In this document: positions 57,300-64,000 of the stretch, in pieces
Layout of the letters: every line of letters starts with the position of its first letter
Position numbering within the stretch: the stretch's first letter is position 1
Source: Pseudomonas arsenicoxydans
Lineage (GTDB): Bacteria; Pseudomonadota; Gammaproteobacteria; Pseudomonadales; Pseudomonadaceae
Assembly (NCBI RefSeq): GCF_900103875.1
Contig: NZ_LT629705.1
Location: 1,006,501-1,070,500 of the forward strand
Direction: 5' to 3'
Length of the DNA: 64,000 nucleotides
Notes under the pieces: generated by a model
Seen by the model: the letters and a program-made list of their open reading frames with translations, nothing else
Told to the model about the DNA's origin: nothing
The model's database searches: none
Program-made: the position numbers and the translations under genes

Positions 57300-58820
57300 T
57301 CAAGTGGTCAGTGTACGCAGCAGGTTCTTGTAGTCCTCGCGGATGTCCGCGTCGGATTCCTTAAGTTCGTTGATCTTGCGGCAAGCGTGCAAAACGGTGG
57401 TGTGGTCCCGGCCGCCAAACACATCGCCGATTTCCGGCAGGCTGTGGTTAGTCAACTCCTTGGACAACGCCATTGCAACCTGACGCGGACGTGCGACCGA
57501 GCGTGAACGACGCTTGGACAGCAGGTCGGAGATCTTGATCTTGTAGTACTCAGCGACCGTGCGCTGAATGTTATCCACAGAGACCAGTTTGTCTTGCAGC
57601 GCCAACAAGTCCTTCAGGGATTCGCGAATCAACTCGATGGTGATGTCGCGGCCCATGAAGTGCGAGTGGGCGATCACGCGTTTCAGCGCGCCTTCCAGCT
57701 CACGGACGTTGGAGCGAATACGTTGCGCGATAAAGAACGCCGCATCGTGTGGCAGATCGACTTTGGCCTGATCGGCCTTTTTCATCAGGATCGCTACGCG
57801 GGTTTCCAGCTCTGGCGGCTCGACCGCTACGGTCAGGCCCCAGCCGAAGCGGGATTTCAGGCGCTCTTCAAGGCCTTCGATTTCTTTAGGATAGCGGTCA
57901 CTGGTGAGAATGACCTGCTGACCACCTTCAAGCAGGGCGTTGAAGGTGTGGAAAAACTCTTCCTGGGAACGCTCTTTACGGGCAAAGAACTGAATGTCAT
58001 CGATCAGCAACGCATCCACCGAGCGGTAGAAGCGCTTGAACTCGTTGATTGCGTTCAGTTGCAGAGCCTTGACCATGTCGGCCACGAACCGCTCCGAATG
58101 CAAGTAAACCACCTTGGCATTCGGGTTCTTCTTTAATAGGTGGTTACCCACAGCGTGCATCAAGTGGGTTTTACCCAAGCCGACGCCGCCATAAAGGAAG
58201 AGCGGGTTGTAACCGTGCTTCGGGTTATCCGCCACTTGCCAGGCCGCGGCCCGGGCCAACTGGTTGGACTTACCCTCGACGAAGTTTTCGAAGGTGAAGG
58301 TGCGGTTCAAGTAGCTGGTGTGCTTGAGCGCGCCTTCAACCTGCACGGTGCGCTGCTCTGAGCGAACCGGGGCCTGTTGCGAACTGGCGCCGGCCATCGG
58401 GTCGAAGCTGTCACGCGACGGCTCTTCACTGACTTCAGCAACTTTTTGCGTCGCACGCTTGGTCGGTGTGGTCGCCGGGGCGGGTGCCGGAGCGTTCACT
58501 GGCGCTTGGGTCGCCTGAGCTTGGGACGCAGCAGCGGCCAACGGCGCATTTGGAGCCGCACGCGGTGCTGAACTGCGTTTGCTGCCTATTAATAAGGAAA
58601 GCGCAGGCGCCATGCCATTGCCATGCTCATCCAGCAGTTCGAGGACACGGCCCAGGTATTTTTCATTGACCCAGTCGAGAACAAAACGATTCGGTGCGTA
58701 GACACGCAACTCGTCGCCTTCGGCTTCGACCTGTAGTGGACGGATCCAAGTGTTGAATTGTTGGGCAGGCAGCTCATCGCGCAAAAGCTCCACGCACTGC
58801 TGCCAAAGTTCCACTGACAC
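57300..58820 (-). CDS. dnaA: Chromosomal replication initiator protein DnaA
   Basis: Initiator ATPase. 506 aa. Domain I ([27 protein letters not shown]), an unusually Ala/Pro-rich domain II linker (~85-165), AAA+ domain III ([36 protein letters not shown]) and domain IV with the signature [14 protein letters not shown]. Start is GTG at 58820. A DnaA box lies in the coding sequence (57571) and four perfect ones lie in the region upstream, so autoregulation is expected. Confidence 0.99.
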   Translation of the reverse strand: MSVELWQQCVELLRDELPAQQFNTWIRPLQVEAEGDELRVYAPNRFVLDWVNEKYLGRVLELLDEHGNGMAPALSLLIGSKRSSAPRAAPNAPLAAAASQAQATQAPVNAPAPAPATTPTKRATQKVAEVSEEPSRDSFDPMAGASSQQAPVRSEQRTVQVEGALKHTSYLNRTFTFENFVEGKSNQLARAAAWQVADNPKHGYNPLFLYGGVGLGKTHLMHAVGNHLLKKNPNAKVVYLHSERFVADMVKALQLNAINEFKRFYRSVDALLIDDIQFFARKERSQEEFFHTFNALLEGGQQVILTSDRYPKEIEGLEERLKSRFGWGLTVAVEPPELETRVAILMKKADQAKVDLPHDAAFFIAQRIRSNVRELEGALKRVIAHSHFMGRDITIELIRESLKDLLALQDKLVSVDNIQRTVAEYYKIKISDLLSKRRSRSVARPRQVAMALSKELTNHSLPEIGDVFGGRDHTTVLHACRKINELKESDADIREDYKNLLRTLTT

Positions 58821-59280
58821 GGATATCCCCTAAGTTGAAAGCCGGTGAGGCAAAAACAAGCGGCCATTGTAGCGACCAGACGTCCACTTATCCACATGCA
58901 GGTTGCGCACAGGCCATGAATTATCAACGCGTTACCCCTCATAAAGACGACCAACGGTATGTGCATAAGCTCTGTGGATAACCGACCATGAGGACACTGG
59001 ACAAGTGGGGGCTAAACTCGGTGGATAACCTGCCTGTGGATAACTAGCCGTTCCACACACAGCTTATCCGATAGCGCAGCACAGGCTGACCACCGTTTTC
59101 CACTGTAGTTGTCATTCTCTGTACAGCACGGAGTAGAAGGTCTAAAGCCACTTATCCACAGAGGAAGGCGTCCCTAGCTTTTATAAGCTTTACAAAAAAG
59201 CTTTAAATAACTTCCTTCTTTATTTCTATATCTAGCGAAGGCTGCGCGAGCGAAAAAACGCCTGGAGATCTATTTATAAG
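58821..59280. other. oriC: Replication origin oriC (between dnaA and rpmH)
   Basis: Four perfect DnaA boxes: TTATCCACA at 58888-58896 and 59152-59160, and TGTGGATAA at 58973-58981 and 59035-59043. A one-mismatch box, GGTGGATAA, is at 59020-59028. To the right of the last box is an AT-rich block (59177-59234, with TTTATAAGCTTT, AAGCTTTAAATAA and TTTATTTCTATATC), the likely unwinding element, followed by GATC at 59267. Layout and position between dnaA and rpmH match known Pseudomonas origins. Confidence 0.92.
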
Positions 59281-59297
59281 GAAACGTTGGTTGGAAA

Positions 59298-59326
59298 TTG
59301 ACCTAGAGGCTTGCTTTCTCTAGAAT
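59298..59326 (+). promoter_or_regulatory. Sigma-70 promoter of rpmH
   Basis: TTGACC (59298-59303), a 17-base spacer and TAGAAT (59321-59326), each one or two bases from consensus. Predicted start is near 59333, about 55 bases before the rpmH ATG. Confidence 0.7.
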
Positions 59327-59387
59327 CCCCGGTCTCTTAAAACGGGGGCCATTCCGGCCCGTTGTGGACGAACCAGGTAACACGACA

Positions 59388-59522
59388 ATGAAACGTACTT
59401 TCCAACCAAGCACTATCAAACGCGCTCGTACCCACGGTTTCCGTGCTCGCATGGCAACCAAGAACGGTCGTGCCGTCCTGTCGCGTCGTCGCGCCAAAGG
59501 TCGTGCGCGTCTGGCAGTTTGA
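59388..59522 (+). CDS. rpmH: 50S ribosomal protein L34
   Basis: A 44-residue, highly basic ribosomal protein: begins [20 protein letters not shown] and ends [12 protein letters not shown], the full family sequence. First gene of the rpmH-rnpA-yidD-yidC cluster to the right of oriC; rnpA begins 16 bases later. Confidence 0.98.
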   Translation: MKRTFQPSTIKRARTHGFRARMATKNGRAVLSRRRAKGRARLAV

Positions 59523-59538
59523 TAATCCGGCACTGGAG

Positions 59539-59940
59539 GTGAGTCAGGACTTCAGTCGGGAAAAGCGTCTGCTTACTCCCCGGCATTTCAAGGCAGTCTT
59601 TGACTCCCCTACCGGCAAGGTTCCGGGGAAAAATCTCCTGCTCCTTGCGCGCAACAACGATCTCGATCACCCCCGTCTCGGGCTGGTTATCGGGAAGAAG
59701 AGCGTAAAGCTCTCCGTCGAGCGCAATCGCCTCAAACGTCTGATGCGCGAATCGTTTCGCCTGAACCAGGATTCGCTGGTCGGTTGGGACATCGTAATCG
59801 TCGCGCGCAAAGGTTTGGGTGACGTAGAAAACCCCGAATTGATTCAGCATTTCGGCAAGCTCTGGAAGCGTCTGGCACGTAGCAAGCCGGTACCAGCAGT
59901 CAACACCGAAACTGTAGGGGTAGACAGTCCCGATGCGTAA
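59539..59940 (+). CDS. rnpA: Ribonuclease P protein component
   Basis: Protein subunit of RNase P. 133 aa from a GTG at 59539 ([20 protein letters not shown]). The family RNR-type signature is [29 protein letters not shown]. The frame is open upstream into rpmH, so a longer product is possible, but this start fits the usual N-terminus. The 3' end overlaps yidD by eight bases. Confidence 0.95.
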   Translation: MSQDFSREKRLLTPRHFKAVFDSPTGKVPGKNLLLLARNNDLDHPRLGLVIGKKSVKLSVERNRLKRLMRESFRLNQDSLVGWDIVIVARKGLGDVENPELIQHFGKLWKRLARSKPVPAVNTETVGVDSPDA

Positions 59941-60178
59941 ACTGGCCCTCGTTCCGATCCAGTTTTATCGCTATGCCATTAGTCCTCTGATGGCCAGTCA
60001 CTGTCGTTTCTACCCCAGTTGTTCCTGCTACGCGTATGAAGCCATAGAAAATCATGGCCTTCTGCGCGGTGGCTGGCTGGCCTTTCGTCGTTTAGGTCGC
60101 TGTCATCCGTGGAATCCCGGTGGTTATGACCCGGTTCCATCTATCCCTACCTCCCGTTCTTCTTCGATGGCCGAGTAA
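59933..60178 (+). CDS. yidD: Membrane protein insertion efficiency factor YidD
   Basis: 81 aa. Conserved [27 protein letters not shown] and [25 protein letters not shown] with the invariant cysteines. Amphipathic N-terminal helix binds the membrane. Overlaps rnpA; yidC starts two bases after its stop. Confidence 0.96.
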   Translation: MRKLALVPIQFYRYAISPLMASHCRFYPSCSCYAYEAIENHGLLRGGWLAFRRLGRCHPWNPGGYDPVPSIPTSRSSSMAE

Positions 60179-60180
60179 TC

Positions 60181-61887
60181 ATGGATATCAAACGCACGAT
60201 CCTGATCGTCGCCCTGGCAATCGTGTCCTACGTTATGGTTCTTAAATGGAACCAGGACTATGGCCAGGCTGCCCTGCCGACTCAGAATGTTGCTTCCAGT
60301 ACTTCCGCACCGGGCCTACCGGACACGGCGACTGGCAATAATGCTTCTGTCAGTGACGACATTCCACGCGCCGCAAGCGATACCAGTGCGACTGCACCTG
60401 CTGAAACACCGGTAGCTGCAAGCAAAGACCTCATCCAGATCAAAACGGATGTGCTCAACCTGGCTATCGATCCACAAGGTGGTGATGTTGCCCAGCTGAC
60501 GCTGCCGCTGTATCCACGTCGCCAGGACCATCCGGAAATTCCATTCCAGTTGTTCGATAACGGCAACGAGCGGACTTATCTGGCCCAGAGCGGTTTGATC
60601 GGTACCGATGGTCCGGACGCAAGTCCTGCCGGTCGTCCGGTTTACTCCTCGGAGAAGAAGATCTACCAACTGGCTGACGGTCAGGACCAATTGGTCGTGG
60701 ACCTGAAGTTCAGCAAGGACGGCGTCAACTACATCAAGCGTTTCACCGTGAAACGTGGCCTGTATGACGTAACCGTTACCTACTTGATCGACAACGAAAG
60801 CGCCAAGCCTTGGTCCGGTGCGATGTTCGCTCAATTGAAGCGTGACGCCAGCGCCGATCCATCGTCCAGCACTGCCACCGGTACCGCGACTTACCTGGGC
60901 GCTGCCCTGTGGACAAGTAACGAGCCGTACAAGAAAGTGTCCATGAAGGACATGGACAAGGTGACCGAAGACAAAACCAAGCCACCCATCACCTATAACG
61001 TGAATGGCGGCTGGGTTGCATGGTTGCAGCACTATTTTGTAACCGCATGGATTCCTCAGTCAGGCCAGAACAATGCGGTAGTTGCTCGTAAAGATGGCAA
61101 AGGCAACTACATCATCGGCTACACCGCGCCAGCATTGACTGTTGCGCCAGGTGCTAAAGCCGAGACCAGCGCAGTTCTGTACGCAGGTCCGAAAAGCCAG
61201 GCTGTGCTGAAACAGTTGTCCCCGGGTCTGGAACTGACCGTCGACTACGGCATTCTGTGGTTCATTGCCCAGCCAATTTTCTGGCTGCTGCAACATATCC
61301 ACGCGCTGGTCGGTAACTGGGGCTGGTCGATCATCTTCCTGACCATGCTGATCAAAGGGCTTTTCTTCCCGCTGTCGGCTGCCAGCTACAAATCGATGGC
61401 CCGCATGCGCGCGGTGGCACCGAAACTGGCTGCACTGAAAGAGCAGCATGGCGACGACCGGCAGAAAATGTCGCAATCCATGATGGAGCTGTACAAGAAA
61501 GAGAAGATCAATCCGCTGGGTGGTTGCTTGCCAATCCTCGTGCAGATGCCAGTTTTCCTTTCGTTGTACTGGGTTCTGCTGGAAAGCGTTGAAATGCGCC
61601 AAGCGCCGTTCATGCTGTGGATTACTGACCTGTCGATCAAGGATCCGTTCTTCATTCTGCCGATCATCATGGGCGCAACCATGTTCATCCAGCAGCAGTT
61701 GAACCCTACACCTCCGGATCCGATGCAGGCCAAGGTGATGAAGCTGATGCCAATCATCTTCACCTTCTTCTTCCTGTGGTTCCCGGCGGGTCTGGTGCTG
61801 TACTGGGTAGTGAACAACTGCCTGTCCATCACCCAACAGTGGTACATCACTCGTAAAATCGAAGCGGCTACCAAAGCAGCTGCCTGA
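60181..61887 (+). CDS. yidC: Membrane protein insertase YidC
   Basis: Inserts and folds inner-membrane proteins, alone or with SecYEG. 568 aa: an N-terminal signal-anchor helix (TILIVALAIVSYVMVLKW), a large periplasmic domain (~60-340), then the five-helix core with the hydrophilic-groove Arg in helix 2 region (AASYKSMARMRAV) and conserved NPLGGCLPILVQMPVFLSLYWVL and FFLWFPAGLVLYWVVNN. A terminator and a perfect DnaA box (61895-61903) follow. Confidence 0.98.
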   Translation: MDIKRTILIVALAIVSYVMVLKWNQDYGQAALPTQNVASSTSAPGLPDTATGNNASVSDDIPRAASDTSATAPAETPVAASKDLIQIKTDVLNLAIDPQGGDVAQLTLPLYPRRQDHPEIPFQLFDNGNERTYLAQSGLIGTDGPDASPAGRPVYSSEKKIYQLADGQDQLVVDLKFSKDGVNYIKRFTVKRGLYDVTVTYLIDNESAKPWSGAMFAQLKRDASADPSSSTATGTATYLGAALWTSNEPYKKVSMKDMDKVTEDKTKPPITYNVNGGWVAWLQHYFVTAWIPQSGQNNAVVARKDGKGNYIIGYTAPALTVAPGAKAETSAVLYAGPKSQAVLKQLSPGLELTVDYGILWFIAQPIFWLLQHIHALVGNWGWSIIFLTMLIKGLFFPLSAASYKSMARMRAVAPKLAALKEQHGDDRQKMSQSMMELYKKEKINPLGGCLPILVQMPVFLSLYWVLLESVEMRQAPFMLWITDLSIKDPFFILPIIMGATMFIQQQLNPTPPDPMQAKVMKLMPIIFTFFFLWFPAGLVLYWVVNNCLSITQQWYITRKIEAATKAAA

Positions 61888-61908
61888 TTTACACTGTGGA
61901 TAACCACT

Positions 61909-61935
61909 CAAAACGCCCCCTAGTGGGGCGTTTTG
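61909..61935 (+). terminator. Hairpin terminator between yidC and mnmE
   Basis: An 11-pair stem, CAAAACGCCCC-CTAGT-GGGGCGTTTTG, with TTTT in the 3' arm but no further T tract. mnmE starts 31 bases later, so it may be partial. Confidence 0.7.
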
Positions 61936-61966
61936 CTATCTGTCACTTTTGTCTGGATACCGGTTT

Positions 61967-63337
61967 ATGAGCGTTCCTCGTGAAACCATTGCAGCCGTCG
62001 CCACCGCTCAAGGTCGCGGTGGTGTGGGCATCGTCCGTATTTCCGGGCCGTTGGCGAGCCTTGCAGCCAAAGCCATCAGCGGTCGCGAACTGAAACCCCG
62101 ATTTGCCCATTACGGCCCGTTTCTCAGTGAAAACGAAGAGGTGCTCGACGAAGGCATCGCGTTGTATTTCCCCGGACCGAACTCATTCACCGGCGAAGAT
62201 GTGCTTGAACTGCAGGGGCACGGCGGGCCGATCGTGCTGGACATGTTGCTCAAGCGTTGCCTGGAACTGGGCTGTCGTCTCGCCCGTCCGGGTGAATTCA
62301 GTGAGCGAGCGTTCCTCAATGACAAACTCGATCTGGCCCAAGCGGAAGCTATCGCCGACTTGATCGAGGCAAGTTCTGCACAGGCCGCACGCAACGCGCT
62401 GCGTTCGTTGCAGGGTGCATTTTCCCAACGTGTGCATAACCTCACCGAACAACTGATTGGCCTGCGCATCTATGTCGAGGCGGCTATTGATTTTCCGGAA
62501 GAAGAAATCGATTTTCTAGCGGATGGTCACGTACTGGCCATGCTCGACAAAGTGCGCGACGAATTATCCACAGTGCTTCGTGAAGCCGGGCAAGGTGCCT
62601 TGCTGCGTGACGGGATGACGGTGGTCATTGCCGGCCGTCCGAATGCCGGTAAATCCAGCCTGTTGAATGCATTGGCTGGTAGAGAAGCCGCGATCGTCAC
62701 CGAGATTGCCGGCACCACCCGGGACATTCTTCGCGAACATATCCACATCGATGGCATGCCGTTGCACGTGGTCGACACTGCAGGCTTGCGCGATACCGAT
62801 GACCAGGTGGAAAAGATCGGGGTTGAACGGGCGTTGAAAGCCATCGGCGAGGCCGATCGCGTGCTGTTGGTGGTTGATGCGACCGCTCCAGAAGCACTTG
62901 ATCCATTCGCTTTATGGCCGGAATTTCTCGAAATTCGCCCGGATCCGTCCAAAGTGACGCTGATTCGCAATAAGGCGGACCTGACCGGGGAAGCGATTGC
63001 CCTGGAAGTCAGTGACGATGGCCATGTCACGATCAGCCTCAGTGCAAAATCCGCCGGCATGGGTCTGGAACTGCTACGCGAGCATCTCAAGGCGTGCATG
63101 GGCTACGAGCAGACCTCGGAAAGCAGCTTCAGCGCACGCAGACGTCACCTTGAAGCGTTGCGACATGCCAGCGCGTCCCTTGAGCATGGCCGTGCACAGT
63201 TGACCCTGGCGGGGGCCGGTGAACTGCTGGCCGAAGATTTACGTCAGGCTCAGCACTCACTTGGTGAAATCACCGGTGCATTCAGCTCCGATGACCTGCT
63301 GGGACGCATTTTCTCCAGCTTCTGCATCGGTAAATAG
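61967..63337 (+). CDS. mnmE: tRNA uridine-5-carboxymethylaminomethyl modification GTPase MnmE (TrmE)
   Basis: With MnmG makes cmnm5U34/nm5U34 in tRNAs. 456 aa: a tetrahydrofolate-binding N-domain ([23 protein letters not shown]), a helical domain, the G domain ([39 protein letters not shown]) and the C-terminal CIGK. ATG at 61967 gives the family length. A perfect DnaA box lies within (62564-62572). mnmG, its partner, begins 548 bases downstream. Confidence 0.98.
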   Translation: MSVPRETIAAVATAQGRGGVGIVRISGPLASLAAKAISGRELKPRFAHYGPFLSENEEVLDEGIALYFPGPNSFTGEDVLELQGHGGPIVLDMLLKRCLELGCRLARPGEFSERAFLNDKLDLAQAEAIADLIEASSAQAARNALRSLQGAFSQRVHNLTEQLIGLRIYVEAAIDFPEEEIDFLADGHVLAMLDKVRDELSTVLREAGQGALLRDGMTVVIAGRPNAGKSSLLNALAGREAAIVTEIAGTTRDILREHIHIDGMPLHVVDTAGLRDTDDQVEKIGVERALKAIGEADRVLLVVDATAPEALDPFALWPEFLEIRPDPSKVTLIRNKADLTGEAIALEVSDDGHVTISLSAKSAGMGLELLREHLKACMGYEQTSESSFSARRRHLEALRHASASLEHGRAQLTLAGAGELLAEDLRQAQHSLGEITGAFSSDDLLGRIFSSFCIGK

Positions 63338-63351
63338 TCCCGTCGTTATTC

Positions 63352-63380
63352 ACAGACAGGCCATTCGAGCCTGTCTGTTC
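63352..63380 (+). terminator. Terminator after mnmE
   Basis: A 10-pair perfect stem ACAGACAGGC / GCCTGTCTGT with a seven-base loop, followed by TCCCTCCCTT. T tract is interrupted, so strength is uncertain. Confidence 0.65.
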
Positions 63381-63469
63381 CCTCCCTTGTCCTGAATTTT
63401 TCTCCAGTGCCGAGCATATTCCTTCTGCTTGAGCGGATTTTCTGTGCCCGCAATTCGCTCAATCAGCGC

Positions 63470-63780
63470 TTTTCTGTGGATTAAGCCCTGTGAGTAACTG
63501 CCACTAAGGGCAGTTGATAACAGGGCCTCAAAACTGAAGATAACCGCCCCTGTGGATAACCACCCCTTTAATCCACAGGCTTAAACCGGTTATCCAAGGG
63601 CCTCATTGGCACATGACCACAGGGTTTTGAATCTCTGTACATATTGAATATAAAGGCCTGTAAAGATCTATCCACAGAAAGGTGCCTCAATAGAAATAAA
63701 CATAAAAACAAAGATTTAATAAATTTCTTTCTTTTTAATTTCTATAACCCCGACTTCTCCACAGCTGGTTAAATTTTGTG
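63470..63780. other. Second oriC-like region (DnaA-box cluster plus AT-rich block) upstream of mnmG
   Basis: One perfect DnaA box, TGTGGATAA (63551-63559), and four boxes with one mismatch: TGTGGATTA (63475-63483), TAATCCACA (63569-63577), CTATCCACA (63668-63676) and TTCTCCACA (63755-63763). An AT-rich block follows (about 63690-63749, with AAACAAAGATTTAATAAATTT and TTTCTATAA). The order box, GAAAGG, AT-rich, TTTCTATA repeats that of oriC. The whole 548-base gap between mnmE and mnmG contains no gene. TATACT at 63811 is a likely -10 for mnmG. Confidence 0.7.
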
Positions 63781-63885
63781 CAAAGGGTTCTTTAGGAAGG
63801 GCGAAGTCCCTATACTTGCCGACCAGGTATAGAAACCTGAGCTCAAACTATTCCTGATTACCTGACTGAAGCAGGCACGAGGTGC

Positions 63886-64000
63886 GTGGTGGATTTCCCT
63901 TCCCGTTTTGAAGTGATCGTCATCGGCGGCGGTCATGCCGGTACCGAGGCTGCACTGGCGTCAGCACGCATGGGGGCAAAAACCCTGTTGCTGACGCATA
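63886..64000 (+). CDS. mnmG: tRNA uridine-5-carboxymethylaminomethyl modification enzyme MnmG (GidA), N-terminal part
   Basis: FAD-dependent partner of MnmE. Only the first 38 codons are in the window: [20 protein letters not shown], with the FAD-binding GxGxxG-like [26 protein letters not shown]. The start is GTG at 63886, followed by a second GTG. The gene continues beyond the window. Confidence 0.96.
   Translation, partial: MVDFPSRFEVIVIGGGHAGTEAALASARMGAKTLLLTH

Overview
The window is a high-GC gammaproteobacterial chromosome segment centred on the replication origin of a Pseudomonas, most likely from the P. fluorescens group. The evidence is the order mnmG-mnmE-yidC-yidD-rnpA-rpmH-(oriC)-dnaA-dnaN-recF-gyrB-plsC-gmhB-glyS-glyQ-tag, the AlgB/KinB pair, GTTCCACGTGGAAC parS palindromes, and REP/REPIN repeats of the GTGGGAGCGGGCTTGCCCGCGAT type. 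No tRNA, rRNA, insertion sequence, prophage, CRISPR array or recognisable defence system was seen. Nearly all of the sequence is core genome.

Layout. 1-2.4 kb: the end of polA, a probable ErsA (Spot 42-position) small RNA, and engB. 2.5-9.8 kb: cytochromes c5 and c4, dsbA, an EEP-family hydrolase overlapping a diguanylate cyclase, a lipoprotein amidase (AmpDh2/AmiD type) and a CSS-motif EAL phosphodiesterase. 9.8-14.4 kb: kinB-algB and, divergent from algB, a three-gene envelope cluster (small membrane protein, DUF1328, Ivy-type lysozyme inhibitor) behind a well-spaced sigma-54 promoter. 15-28 kb: transport genes, namely gltP, a SpmAB-like protein, a complete MCE (Mla-like) ABC operon, DUF5924, an M16 peptidase homologue, a Na/Pi cotransporter, TerC and a CitMHS citrate transporter with a Crc/Hfq-like leader. 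28.5-35.3 kb: small enzymes, then a choline-sulfate module (LysR, BetC, choline-binding protein) and a SulP transporter. 35.3-52.3 kb: housekeeping genes (aroE, hemF, qor, tsaC, dprA, LysM protein, def-fmt-rsmB-trkA, TPR, PilZ, lipid A acyltransferase, tag, glyQS, gmhB, plsC). 52.6-58.8 kb: gyrB, recF, dnaN and dnaA on the minus strand. 58.8-59.4 kb: oriC. 59.4-64 kb: rpmH, rnpA, yidD, yidC, mnmE, a second oriC-like DnaA-box/AT-rich region, and the start of mnmG.

The most notable non-coding signals are these: a second origin-like module upstream of mnmG; at least 24 perfect TTATCCACA boxes, of which 23 lie right of 30 kb; a 32-bp palindrome made of two head-to-head DnaA boxes; two parS sites in recF; the sigma-22-type promoter and terminator that define a ~132-nt ErsA candidate; the sigma-54 promoter next to algB; and a CA-motif with a 26-codon upstream ORF ahead of the citrate transporter. 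I did not find a clearly novel multi-gene system. Statements about P. aeruginosa gene order are from memory and were not checked by search.
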